Shown one piece after another: positions 56,170 to 64,000 of a DNA stretch of 64,000 nucleotides (positions are counted from its first letter, which is position 1; each line of letters opens with the position of its first letter). The DNA is taken from the NCBI RefSeq assembly GCF_000756815.1, contig NZ_CCVW01000001.1:1416001-1480000 (forward strand), written 5' to 3'. Both the position numbers and the translations under genes were made by a program. The notes beneath the pieces were generated by a model. That model saw nothing but the letters and a program-made list of their open reading frames with translations, was not told where the DNA came from and did no database searches. The stretch is from Legionella massiliensis (lineage in GTDB: Bacteria; Pseudomonadota; Gammaproteobacteria; Legionellales; Legionellaceae).

Positions 56170-56386
56170 CTTTTTGCCCCCTCTCAACTGCGCGCAGCGT
56201 GGGGGAGAGGGCTAGGGTGCTTAAGGGCATTTGTCATTCCCGCGAAGGCGGGAAACCATCTCTACATTGGCACTGTGCTTAGCTAGAAATAGTTTCCCGC
56301 CTTCGCGGGAATGACAAAACCGTCCTTAACTTAACGGCAGTGTGCCTACCCCCTCCCTCACGCTACGCGCGGTAGAGAGGGGCTCA
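56170..56386. mobile_element. Repeat family B copy 4 nested in another palindrome
   Basis: A family B copy (56221-56337, left end partly lost) lies inside a larger inverted pair: CTCAACTGCGCGCAGCGTGG on the left and CCTCACGCTACGCGCGG on the right. This suggests a B element jumped into an older palindrome. Confidence 0.65.
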
Positions 56387-56397
56387 TGAATATACTC

Positions 56398-57135
56398 CTA
56401 TCTAAGATAATCATGCACAACACGGCCATAGGGCAAGGTCAAATCAGTCAAGATGTGTACAGCCTTGACAATTCGCTTAACGGGTAAGTGTGCCAGCGGC
56501 GCTAAAGCATGGTGAGTTAGCTCCAAACGAGCAGGTCCAGTCCAGGCTCCTTTCACAACGACATTTTCCAATTGATACTCGACCAATTCACAAATGCGGG
56601 TTGTGCCATCAACATGGGGAATTATCTTTAATAAATAAGAAGGTGCCGACATTGATTTAGCAACCGCTTCCCTATCTAAGCGCTCATATTTAAAACCCAT
56701 GGTTGCTGTTGCAACGCGACAGCTGCCATAGTCGAGCAGACCGATAAGTGTTTCTTTCTCAACCTTTAATGTGGGCTGCGCTAATTTTTTGGGGAAACCC
56801 CAAATTTCACGGCCACCGGAAATAGGGGGTTGATCATCAAGATACATTGCATGTGTATAGCTTCCTGCCTTTCCCTTATAACGTACCGGAATCACCTGAC
56901 CTGATTCAGTATAATCACCAAAGCCAGTGGAATCTGGCATCCGAATCACCTCAAAATTTACCAGCGGTTCCACGACTTCCAAAGGGGTTGGTACGATTTC
57001 GCGAAGCAACTCAATATCAGTCTCATAAGTGATTATAAAATATTCGCGGTTAGTAAAATGATAAGGACCGCGCGGGTAAGAGGGGCTGGAGAACGGCATC
57101 GCAAAAGCATTCTCTCTAATTTGTGACTCATCCAT
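56398..57135 (-). CDS. adc: Acetoacetate decarboxylase
   Basis: A 245-residue decarboxylase converting acetoacetate to acetone and CO2. The Schiff-base lysine lies in [12 protein letters not shown] (Lys116, with Lys117 beside it as in the clostridial enzyme), and the preceding [11 protein letters not shown] block and C-terminal GPARLEL are typical. The upstream gene, 3-hydroxybutyrate dehydrogenase, makes acetoacetate, so the pair can drain polyhydroxybutyrate-derived 3-hydroxybutyrate. Eighteen bases separate the two; an AATTCTCCC... site precedes it. Confidence 0.93.
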   Translation of the reverse strand: MDESQIRENAFAMPFSSPSYPRGPYHFTNREYFIITYETDIELLREIVPTPLEVVEPLVNFEVIRMPDSTGFGDYTESGQVIPVRYKGKAGSYTHAMYLDDQPPISGGREIWGFPKKLAQPTLKVEKETLIGLLDYGSCRVATATMGFKYERLDREAVAKSMSAPSYLLKIIPHVDGTTRICELVEYQLENVVVKGAWTGPARLELTHHALAPLAHLPVKRIVKAVHILTDLTLPYGRVVHDYLR

Positions 57136-57153
57136 GTTTAAATTCTCCCAGGT

Positions 57154-57936
57154 TTATTCCATATACCAGCCATGACTTACGACAAGTGACTGCCCTGTGA
57201 GTGCATTTGAGCCAAAGGCGGCAAAGAATAAGGCCGTTTGTGCCACGTCATCCACAGTAGTAAATTCACCATCAACAGTATCTTTGAGCATGATTTTTTT
57301 AACGACATCTTCCTCGCTGATTCCCAATTCTTTTGCTTGTTCTGGTATTTGTTTTTCGACTAAAGGTGTACGCACAAAACCAGGACAGATCACATTAGCA
57401 TGTATACCGTATTGTGCCGCTTCTTTAGCAACAACCTTGCAGAGCCCTAAGAGGCCATGCTTGGCTGTTACATAGGGTGCTTTTAGTTTGGATGCTTCTT
57501 TGGAATGAACTGAGCCCATATAAATAATGCTACCGCCCTTATTGGCAGCATACATATATTTCAGACAGGCCTTGGTAGTGAGAAAAGCGCCATCCAGTTG
57601 AATGGCAAGCATTTTTTTCCAGTCAGAAAAAGCGAGATCTACAATAGGTGAAATAATTTGAATACCAGCATTAGAAACGAGGACATCAATACCGCCAAAA
57701 CGCTTAGCAACGGCATCCACACCTTTATTGACATCGTCCTCGTCGATGACATTCATTGCAACAGCCATTGCCTGGCCATTTTCAGCATTAATTTCATCTG
57801 CAACTTGTTGGGCTTGATTAAGATTGAGATCAGCAATAGCAACCTTGGCACCTTCGCGGGCATAAAGCAGAGCGATCTCTTTTCCAATACCACTTGCAGC
57901 ACCTGTGACAATAGCAACCTTATTTTTTAGACGCAT
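57154..57936 (-). CDS. 3-Hydroxybutyrate dehydrogenase (SDR)
   Basis: A 260-residue classical SDR. Nucleotide motif TGAASGIG, structural NAG (VSNAGIQ), and the catalytic Tyr-Lys in APYVTAKHG are present; the C-terminal [13 protein letters not shown] matches the 3-hydroxybutyrate dehydrogenase group (NAD-dependent, 3-hydroxybutyrate to acetoacetate). It is the first gene of a two-gene unit with acetoacetate decarboxylase. Related SDRs could use other substrates, so the specific name relies on the neighbour. Confidence 0.88.
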   Translation of the reverse strand: MRLKNKVAIVTGAASGIGKEIALLYAREGAKVAIADLNLNQAQQVADEINAENGQAMAVAMNVIDEDDVNKGVDAVAKRFGGIDVLVSNAGIQIISPIVDLAFSDWKKMLAIQLDGAFLTTKACLKYMYAANKGGSIIYMGSVHSKEASKLKAPYVTAKHGLLGLCKVVAKEAAQYGIHANVICPGFVRTPLVEKQIPEQAKELGISEEDVVKKIMLKDTVDGEFTTVDDVAQTALFFAAFGSNALTGQSLVVSHGWYME

Positions 57937-58356
57937 GATGACTATCCCTGTTTAATGATTGATTTAAGAAGTATATACCCAAGAAACTTTAAAATGCTAT
58001 TTTGCTTTAGGCTTTGTTGAAATTTGCTTGATGTATTTTTACAGCATCCTCGCAGCCGCTAACGTCAATTATGGATATTTATATTCGTTCGCGCTGAGCA
58101 ACTCAGCCCCTTTGGGGCAAATATCAGGAAAGAACTTCGAATCAGAAGCCCCTCATCTATCATTCGGACACCTTTTCTCCACACTTAAGTGAAGGAAATA
58201 ATGAAAACCGTTCTTTGAGAGGAATGTACGTAAGCACATGTCTCGAAGCGCCACTATAGACAGGCTTCGAGACGGTCTAAAGGCCTCCTCAGCCCGAACG
58301 GTTTTGAGGTAACGTGAGCCCCGCGGCTTAACCGCGGGAATGCCTGAATCAGAGTA
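57937..58356. repeat. Gene-free region with family D element
   Basis: Holds a full family D copy (about 58203-58312): AAAACCGTTC on the left faces GAACGGTTTT on the right, enclosing GCTTCGAGACGGTCTAAAGG. A short family A-like fragment (about 58103) and a family F half-copy at the right end (about 58315-58345) are also present. No gene is seen. Confidence 0.55.
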
Positions 58357-58602
58357 TTAGTAGTAATAGTAAGGTCTATTATAGTAATACCTTCTATCTT
58401 GTTCTTGGCCTATCTGATTACCTATCAAAGCGCCTGCTCCTGCGCCAACGACAGTCCCCAGAGCGCTACCTCCGGTAACAGCATAGCCTAGCCCAGCTCC
58501 GGCAGCTCCACCAGCAGCTGTTCCAACCTGAGTTGAAGTACAAGCACTAAGGGTAATCATTGCGAAACCTGCAAAGGCAATGGGTGCTATGATTTTTTTC
58601 AT
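58357..58602 (-). CDS. Glycine-zipper lipoprotein
   Basis: An 81-residue lipoprotein: signal peptide with lipobox LSAC (Cys21), then a glycine-zipper membrane segment (GGAAGAGLGYAVTGGSALGTVVGAGAGALIGNQIGQ), and a Tyr/Arg-rich end. Such proteins (SlyB/Pcp/OmpA-zipper type) sit in the outer membrane and support envelope integrity. AAGGAAATCAATATG is the ribosome context. Single gene. Confidence 0.85.
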   Translation of the reverse strand: MKKIIAPIAFAGFAMITLSACTSTQVGTAAGGAAGAGLGYAVTGGSALGTVVGAGAGALIGNQIGQEQDRRYYYNRPYYYY

Positions 58603-58769
58603 ATTGATTTCCTTGAGTTATATTGTTTCCTTCAAATGAAAGTTTAGTATAAAAAAATAATTTTGTTTAAAAATTAATCAATATGTTTTTCTAAGAAAGA
58701 TTTTTTGGCTTGAGAAATTATTCATCCACCAGTAGTATTGGCAAATTGTTTTCATGAAAAGAGGGCGTT

Positions 58770-59642
58770 ATGTTTCGAGGAAGTATAGTAGCTCTAGTTA
58801 CACCGATTTATCAGGATAAAGTCGATATTCCCCGTTTGCGTGAATTAGTTGAATTTCATATTTCAGCAGGAACACATGCTATCGTTGCCGCAGGGACAAC
58901 AGGCGAGGCTGGTACCTTGTCGCATGAGGAAAAACTCTTAGTTATCAAAACGGTTATCGAGCAGGCTCGCGAGCGAATCCCCGTGATCGCAGGAACAGCG
59001 ATGAATTCGACAAAGGATTGTATCGAATTGACTAATGCGGCTATGGAGTGTGGTGCTCACGCAGCCTTAATTATGACCCCTGCCTATATCAAACCAACCC
59101 AGGAAGGCCTTTATCAGCATTACAGCCATATTGCTAATTCAGTGGCTATGCCTATCATCCTTTATAACGTTCCAGGCCGTACTGTTTGTGATTTATTGCC
59201 TGAAACGGTGGCAAGGCTTTCTAAGATTTCTAATATAATTGGTATCAAAGAAGCTACGGGGCAGATGACTCGCCTGCAACAAATACTTCGCTTATCTGAA
59301 GGCGCTATGGATGTTTATAGTGGTGACGATGCCACTGCAGCACAATGGATGCTAGCTGGGGCAAAAGGGGTAATCTCGGTAACAGCGAATGTTGCAGCAA
59401 GGCAAATGGCTAAACTTTGTGATGCTGCTTTAGATGAAGATCAGGCGAGTTGTTTGCGTCTGAATGAGCAATTGATGCCTTTGCATCAGTTATTGTTTGT
59501 CGAGGCTAATCCCATTCCTGTGAAATGGGCATTGTATAAAATGGGCTTAGTGAGTGATGAATTAAGATTGCCCCTGACAAGTTTGTCAGCGGAGCATCAT
59601 AGCGCTTTAGAGCATGTACTTCGTACCTTACAGCTTGTATAA
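58770..59642 (+). CDS. dapA: 4-Hydroxy-tetrahydrodipicolinate synthase
   Basis: DapA of 290 residues condenses pyruvate and aspartate semialdehyde, first step of the lysine/diaminopimelate branch. Lys160 in IGIKEATG forms the Schiff base; the [15 protein letters not shown] block and YNVPGRT with the catalytic Tyr are present. The downstream lipoprotein resembles the BamC that follows dapA in Escherichia coli, a familiar pairing. Confidence 0.97.
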   Translation: MFRGSIVALVTPIYQDKVDIPRLRELVEFHISAGTHAIVAAGTTGEAGTLSHEEKLLVIKTVIEQARERIPVIAGTAMNSTKDCIELTNAAMECGAHAALIMTPAYIKPTQEGLYQHYSHIANSVAMPIILYNVPGRTVCDLLPETVARLSKISNIIGIKEATGQMTRLQQILRLSEGAMDVYSGDDATAAQWMLAGAKGVISVTANVAARQMAKLCDAALDEDQASCLRLNEQLMPLHQLLFVEANPIPVKWALYKMGLVSDELRLPLTSLSAEHHSALEHVLRTLQLV

Positions 59643-59684
59643 ACCCTAGAAAACTGTGTTTTTTAGGATAATGAGGATTTTGTT

Positions 59685-59921
59685 GTGAAAAAAATTGGTT
59701 TACTTCTTATTTCCGTGCTGCCTTTAGCCGCTTGCTCGCAATTTGCTTCTAATGGTGATAAACAATATTTACAGAGCCGAAATGGAGTAGGGGTTGTCGT
59801 TCCTTCTCCATTGACTGATTCTAATATCAGTCATTTTTATGATTTGCCGTCACAGAATCAAAACCCTTTGGTCAGTATAGCTCCGCCATCTGCTCCAGAG
59901 GTAAAGCAAGAACCTAACTAA
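59685..59921 (+). CDS. Short BamC-like lipoprotein
   Basis: A 78-residue lipoprotein with lipobox LAAC (Cys17). The mature start (SNGDKQYLQSRNGVGVVVPSPL) resembles the N-terminal lid region of BamC, the outer-membrane assembly lipoprotein, but the two globular BamC domains are missing. The start codon is not ATG (GTG-like). It is 42 bases from dapA, in the position of nlpB/bamC in other gammaproteobacteria, and is probably a reduced homologue. Direct evidence is weak beyond the lipobox and this motif. Confidence 0.7.
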   Translation: MKKIGLLLISVLPLAACSQFASNGDKQYLQSRNGVGVVVPSPLTDSNISHFYDLPSQNQNPLVSIAPPSAPEVKQEPN

Positions 59922-59933
59922 CAGTTGGTGACT

Positions 59934-61226
59934 ATGTCAATATCAGAATCAGATGAATTAGTTATTATCCAGGAATTGTCGAAGCGCATCGTTGAGGCGC
60001 AAAGTCAAATACGCATTTTGGACAGTATTAAATGGGATGATTCGATAAGGCAGGATTTTTTTCAAAATAAAGCAAAACGCTTACCTGTTGTTGACCAGTC
60101 TTATTACCAGAACAGGCCTTTACCTTTTAATGCTCAGGAAAAGCAAGAAGAGTTTCGTTTGATTTTACGCGATGCCCAGAATCAGCTTGGCCAATATACG
60201 CCGATTACTCGCTTGATAAAACGCCAGTGCGAAGAGTATTCACAAGCAGCGCGTATGCTTGCTGTGCGTGGTACTAACACCTTTTGTGAATTAGCAACGG
60301 AACTCTATGGCAGCCCCGATGATGCCTTCTATCCTGGCGGGCCGCGTTTATCTGAACTAGGGACTCTGTTATTTGATGTGCTCACTGCACTTGATGTGCA
60401 GCTGCAATCAGAGGCCGATATTAAGCACTACACCCCTAAACAGGCACAGGAGATTTTGCAGGAACGTTTAGGCCATTTCTTTGATCAGCATCCAGGCAAA
60501 GTAACGGTGATGGTTAGTGATGGAATGGTGGCTGATGCTTCCGCAGGAGCGGATAGCATTAAGCTTAGCCAGCAGGCAATGTTCTCTGAGCGTGATCTTA
60601 AGTACCTTGAAGTACACGAAGGTTGGGTGCATGTTGGTACAACCCTGAATGGCGCCATGCAACCCTATTGCTTCTTTCTGTCCAAGGGCTCTCCTTCAAG
60701 TAGTGTCATTCAAGAAGGTTTGGCAGTAATCACCGAGGTTGTTACTTTTTCGTCTTATCCAGGGCGTGTACGTAAAATCACTAATCGGGTGATTGCCCTA
60801 GATAAGGTAAGGCAGGGCGCGAATTTTCTTGATATTTATCGTTATTTCATCGATTGCGGTTTGACTGAAGAGGATAGTTATAACCAAGCAGTCCGTATTT
60901 TCAGAGGATCTACGCCTGAGGGTGGCCCTTTCACCAAGGATTTGTCTTATGCCAAAGGATTTTTGCTGATTTATAATTACATGCGTTTTGCTATCAGCCA
61001 GCGCCATATCGACTCAATACCGCTATTATTCACTGGTAAACTGGTATTGGATGATTTGCCACTTTTGGGTGAATTAAGGGATAGAGGCTTTTTGGCACCA
61101 CCAGTCTATTTACCCCCACCATTTCGCGATCTTGCGGCACTTAGCGCCTGGATGAGTTTTTCACTCTTCCTGAATAAATTTAGTTTGAATGAGATACAGA
61201 AGAATTTTCGTTTTCTTTTGGTGTAG
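59934..61226 (+). CDS. DUF1704 (flavohaemoglobin-type QEGLA) metallopeptidase
   Basis: A 430-residue protein of the TIGR02421/DUF1704 family, the bacterial relatives of the human tubulin tyrosine carboxypeptidase MATCAP. The zinc motif HEGWVH (HExxxH, residues 228-233) is followed by QEGLA at 260-264, whose Glu is the expected third ligand. ATG 59934 is chosen; TTG and GTG codons lie just upstream. It follows the BamC-like gene by 12 bases. Its substrate is unknown; relatives are often near glutathione or iron genes, not seen here. Confidence 0.87.
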   Translation: MSISESDELVIIQELSKRIVEAQSQIRILDSIKWDDSIRQDFFQNKAKRLPVVDQSYYQNRPLPFNAQEKQEEFRLILRDAQNQLGQYTPITRLIKRQCEEYSQAARMLAVRGTNTFCELATELYGSPDDAFYPGGPRLSELGTLLFDVLTALDVQLQSEADIKHYTPKQAQEILQERLGHFFDQHPGKVTVMVSDGMVADASAGADSIKLSQQAMFSERDLKYLEVHEGWVHVGTTLNGAMQPYCFFLSKGSPSSSVIQEGLAVITEVVTFSSYPGRVRKITNRVIALDKVRQGANFLDIYRYFIDCGLTEEDSYNQAVRIFRGSTPEGGPFTKDLSYAKGFLLIYNYMRFAISQRHIDSIPLLFTGKLVLDDLPLLGELRDRGFLAPPVYLPPPFRDLAALSAWMSFSLFLNKFSLNEIQKNFRFLLV

Positions 61227-61348
61227 TGATATAGCTTCATTGCTTTGATCTTGCTAACTCCTAACTAGTTTTTTAAGTCTATAATGAACATAAAAGAAAC
61301 TAATGGTATTAAAATTAGTTAATTTTGAAACCGTAAAGGAGCAATATT

Positions 61349-61597
61349 ATGGATCTAAAAACACTAGCTGGCCAAAGCCCCCAAATTCTGGCGGTTGTTG
61401 AAGCCATAAGAAGTGATCCCAGCTTTTTGAATGAGTTAAAGACTAATCCCCAGGAAGCATTGAGTAAAAAGGGCCTTCAGCTCGATGAAGAAGAACTGGG
61501 AATTGTCCAAAAATTGGGAGAGTTTGAGGCTGAAGCAGAAAACATTTTTAATAAAGTAAAAGGACTCTTTGGTTTTAATGATAAGGAAGGAAACTAG
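61349..61597 (+). CDS. Leader-peptide-like small protein
   Basis: An 82-residue acidic protein preceded by AAAGGAGC. Residues about 22-57 read DPSFLNELKTNPQEALSKKG followed by LQLDEEELGIVQKLG, the NPxeaLxxxGxxLxxEEL pattern of Nif11/NHLP-type RiPP leader peptides. The C-terminal part (GEFEAEAENIFNKVKGLFGF) lacks Cys, Ser or Thr-rich cores, and no maturation enzyme is nearby, so it may be a leader-like protein with another role. Confidence 0.55.
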   Translation: MDLKTLAGQSPQILAVVEAIRSDPSFLNELKTNPQEALSKKGLQLDEEELGIVQKLGEFEAEAENIFNKVKGLFGFNDKEGN

Positions 61598-61679
61598 CAA
61601 AGGATTGAGCTGCTAGGATTTTGCTGTCGTAAAATGAGAGGTTGTACTACTTATGTCAATTTAAGATAGGGAGTTCAAA

Positions 61680-62150
61680 ATGCAAAATATAAAATTCAGC
61701 AGGATCAATCAATTTATGATTGCTTTTGCTTTATTTCTGATGCCCTTAGCAGGCGTTTATGCAGCATGTTGCGCGGGGCATGGAGGAGTAGCCTCCTGTA
61801 ACAAATCGACAGGTTTCCAAATGTGTAAAGATGGTACCCCTTCTCCATCTTGTAAATGTACACAAGGAAAAAGCACAACTACGACGACTCCTAAGTCTAA
61901 AGCCGCAACAACTCCAGCCGGCACTACTACCTCGCCAGCAACTACATCAACTAACAAGACTAAATCTAAATCGACATCTACCACAACACCAGCTACTACC
62001 ACTGCCCCAGTAACTAAAACTACTCCCAAAAGCACATCAAGTGCAAAAGGATGTTGTTCAAACCATGGTGGGGTAGCCCAATGTAATAAAGCGACTGGGT
62101 ATCAAATGTGCAAAGATGGTAGCCAATCACCTAGCTGTGGTTGTCAATAA
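61680..62150 (+). CDS. Secreted Cys/Thr-rich protein with two CCxxHGGV units
   Basis: A 156-residue exported protein. A signal peptide ends near GVYA at residue 28. Two nearly identical Cys-rich units, CCAGHGGVASCNKSTGFQM and CCSNHGGVAQCNKATGYQM, each with MCKDGxxSPSCxC, are joined by a 65-residue Thr/Lys/Pro linker. The unit resembles the small C-rich domains often attached to secreted nucleases and murein enzymes. AGGGAG lies before the start. Role unknown; the linker resembles surface-exposed mucin-like spacers. Confidence 0.75.
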   Translation: MQNIKFSRINQFMIAFALFLMPLAGVYAACCAGHGGVASCNKSTGFQMCKDGTPSPSCKCTQGKSTTTTTPKSKAATTPAGTTTSPATTSTNKTKSKSTSTTTPATTTAPVTKTTPKSTSSAKGCCSNHGGVAQCNKATGYQMCKDGSQSPSCGCQ

Positions 62151-62223
62151 CGCTCTATCGGGTTCCCGCGGCATAGATCGCGGGAATTCGGGATGGGGGT
62201 GCCTGCTACTCTGACAAAGCGAA

Positions 62224-62491
62224 GTAATAGGTCACTCTCCTTCCGGCATCCTGAGCGTAGCGAAGGATCTCCTGAATGTGGCAGATGCTAATCCCGAAGA
62301 TCCTTCGCTACGCTTCCAAAGACGTACGTCATGTCGAACGTAGAGAGACATCTCCTAAGTGTAGAACTGTGCTAATCCCGGAGATCCCTCACCATGTTCG
62401 GGATGACGAGGTCTTTATCGATGTTTGCCCTTATGGGGTTAGGGCGCTCAGGATGACAGGCTATGTTAGAGGAACCGGGGTGGCCTATTAC
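62224..62491. mobile_element. Repeat family A copy 9 with flanking duplication
   Basis: GTAATAGGTCACT and TGGCCTATTAC inverted ends; AAGCGAA directly outside each end (62217-62223 and 62492-62498). The core has the same palindromic blocks as copies 1 to 5. Confidence 0.75.
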
Positions 62492-62516
62492 AAGCGAACA
62501 AGTCTTAACCGATTAA

Positions 62517-63704
62517 TCAAAGGGAATGCCCGCGTAATTGCTGCTGATCATCCTGATCCAAATCATCTTCTTCAATTAGATCCGTGGTGACAGAGGCTCG
62601 CTTGTCCTGGTCTACTACTCGAGCAGCATTGGAGGCTAAGTGAGTAATTTCGCTCCTTATTTTACTAGCGAAAACTTTTAAGTTAGTTGGCGTTACAATA
62701 TAGGTTTTTGCCAATTTATCAACTCTAACGCCATCTTCGCGCATTGCTGAACTGAGCCTATCATCAATGCCTGCTCGTAAAACTCTGCCAGCAGTTGTTG
62801 AGCAATTGAGTTTTGTAAAATCATAGGCTTGATCGCTTCTTGATAAGGCTGCCATTTCATCTAATATTTTTTCGGTATTTAGGGTATGGGTCAAACTGCT
62901 GTTATCTCTGTCTGTTGGCATGGTAGTGATGTAATCTGGCTCATGCCCGCTTGACTTGAAACGCTCTTGAAAATCCTGTCTACAATAGTGGATTTGCCGA
63001 TTGACGCTATTGATTTCTTTATTTATTGTGTCGATTCTGTCATATTCCTCGTTTGTGAGGTTTAGGCTGAGATCAGGCGTTCTTCCTTCCACTGCTGCTG
63101 ATTCAATTTCAGTCCTAAAAATATTTGCTTTGTTTTGGAGCCTGTTTAGCTCTGCAAGAAGATCTTCCCTTTCCACCCAAAGCGATTCATAGGCTGGATC
63201 ATCATCAAAGTCTTCTTCTAGCGAGGGGTGAACAATGTGTCTAAGTTTTTCGACCTCCCTCTCTCGAGTAAAGACCCCCTTTACTGTCGTCTTATTGACA
63301 TTGGGGACTTCGGTTTCACCAAAAATAAACTCTTTGAATCGTGGAGCTATAGGCCTTGATGGCTCGTTTTCCCATTCACTGTCTTGGTCGTCTTGGAAGG
63401 TGTTAATGTGATGGCCATTGGCATGGCCTGGCCACCAACTGAAGTAGGAGAAATAAACGACCCCCTTTACTGCTCTATAACTTCCGTCTTCTTGCTTTAC
63501 AGGGATGGTCTCTGTTCGTTTACCAATGACAAGCCCATCGTCATCGCCATATTTTTTTGCAAGAGCCTTACCCGCTTCATCAGCCGGCCATGTAACCTCA
63601 AGTGCAGCATGCCCAACGTTACCACCAAACATCAATGCACTGACTGCTCTTTTATATCCTAATCCTTTGTTAGCATCCTTCCATGTAAAAACGGTAATGC
63701 TCAT
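62517..63704 (-). CDS. Papain-like thiol hydrolase fold, effector candidate
   Basis: A 395-residue protein. The N-terminal region has GGNVGHAALEV (His32) and YFSYFSWWPG, and the C-terminal part YDFTKLNCSTTAGRVLRAG with Cys301, in the His-then-Cys order of permuted papain-like proteins. The middle is a coiled coil (about 155-235) and the tail is acidic, LIEEDDLDQDDQQ, as in E-block secretion signals. The start ATG is followed by SITVFTWKDANKG. It faces the ferredoxin gene divergently. The fold and secretion are inferred; a similar Cys motif appears in the truncated gene at the left edge. Confidence 0.62.
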   Translation of the reverse strand: MSITVFTWKDANKGLGYKRAVSALMFGGNVGHAALEVTWPADEAGKALAKKYGDDDGLVIGKRTETIPVKQEDGSYRAVKGVVYFSYFSWWPGHANGHHINTFQDDQDSEWENEPSRPIAPRFKEFIFGETEVPNVNKTTVKGVFTREREVEKLRHIVHPSLEEDFDDDPAYESLWVEREDLLAELNRLQNKANIFRTEIESAAVEGRTPDLSLNLTNEEYDRIDTINKEINSVNRQIHYCRQDFQERFKSSGHEPDYITTMPTDRDNSSLTHTLNTEKILDEMAALSRSDQAYDFTKLNCSTTAGRVLRAGIDDRLSSAMREDGVRVDKLAKTYIVTPTNLKVFASKIRSEITHLASNAARVVDQDKRASVTTDLIEEDDLDQDDQQQLRGHSL

Positions 63705-63869
63705 AGTGATAACCTATAACGGACTTTTGATTAAATTATAGACCAAATGTTCTTTTTAATTTCTATTTTGTTCTTGCTGGGGGAGGGCTATCCAATCAAA
63801 GATCTAGCGAGAATAATGAGATTTATGTTTTAATAGGCCTTTGTTTTTCTATAAATTCAGAGCGTATTT

Positions 63870-64000
63870 ATGACCTTTGTTATTACTGAAAGTTGCATTA
63901 AGTGCAAATACACCGATTGCGTCGAAGTTTGTCCAGTAGATTGTTTCTATGAAGGCCCTAATTTCCTGGTAATTCATCCTGATGAGTGCATCGATTGTGC
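63870..64000 (+). CDS. fdxA: 7Fe ferredoxin FdxA, 3' end outside window
   Basis: The ATG at 63870 begins [29 protein letters not shown], the N-terminus of FdxA-type ferredoxins that carry one 3Fe-4S and one 4Fe-4S cluster; a second cluster motif (ECIDC) starts at the window edge. It is cut at base 64000, so only 43 residues are seen. It lies about 165 bases from the divergent effector-like gene. Function as low-potential electron carrier is established for the family. Confidence 0.92.
   Translation, partial: MTFVITESCIKCKYTDCVEVCPVDCFYEGPNFLVIHPDECIDC

Noticed and set aside
61757-62035. Antisense Val-rich ORF opposite the Thr-rich gene
   Set aside because: It mirrors the low-complexity Thr linker; no start site and no homology pattern.
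62276-62590. ORF of 104 residues with DVRHVERRETSP-type peptide
   Set aside because: It is the translation of a family A repeat; the same peptide appears in frames at 1442, 16532 and 27272.

Overview
The window looks like a chromosomal segment of a Legionella species, probably not L. pneumophila. Evidence is its low GC, the housekeeping gene families, and many long proteins with eukaryote-like domains and acidic C-termini typical of Dot/Icm type IV effectors. It opens inside an effector-like gene and ends inside a ferredoxin gene. No rRNA, tRNA, CRISPR array or complete transposase gene was seen.

Layout: (1) 1-1.3 kb, a truncated papain-like effector candidate and a Ras/Rho/Rab-like small GTPase. 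(2) 1.5-11.3 kb, core genes: holC and pepA facing away from lptF-lptG and a DUF218 gene, then carB-greA and a cyclase-family hydrolase. (3) 11.3-16.1 kb, an ankyrin membrane protein, a periplasmic HAD phosphatase and a tandem pair of unknown paralogues. (4) 17.1-23.1 kb, a complete SUF iron-sulfur operon (Rrf2 regulator, sufB-C-D-S-U, SufT-like), followed by epmA and a LysR regulator. (5) 25.6-32.6 kb, accessory genes including an FAD oxidase fused to a methyltransferase-like domain. (6) 32.8-39.2 kb, a secreted Cys protein, two SDR-like proteins, a RecB-like nuclease protein and two related membrane proteins. (7) 39.6-52.9 kb, an effector-rich block interrupted only by a thiolase: a kinase-like ankyrin protein, a possible Stv-domain protein, a 1413-residue protein with an ADP-ribosyltransferase-like domain and a zeta-toxin-like P-loop domain, three unknowns and a Wip-like phosphatase. 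(8) 53.0-64.0 kb, an MFS transporter, motA-motB, acetoacetate decarboxylase with 3-hydroxybutyrate dehydrogenase, a glycine-zipper lipoprotein, dapA with a BamC-like lipoprotein, a DUF1704 metallopeptidase, a leader-peptide-like small protein, a Cys/Thr-rich secreted protein, a papain-like effector candidate and the start of fdxA.

The gaps are filled by several families of short mobile repeats. Family A has GTAATAGGTCA-type inverted ends and, in three copies, flanking 7-8 bp direct repeats, so it behaves like a non-autonomous transposon; the GTAA ends and 8 bp duplication resemble IS66-type elements. Family B is a ~125 bp palindromic element with CCRTTAAGTTAAGG ends. Families C to F are smaller palindromic repeats. 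Family A copies reach into coding sequence: one supplies the stop region of holC and another the last residues and stop of a TIGR01777-type SDR gene.

The most unusual content is the protein at 44372-48613, the degenerate small GTPase at 818-1327, the kinase-like ankyrin protein at 39572-41578, and the transposon-like repeat families. All functional calls rest on motifs read by eye.
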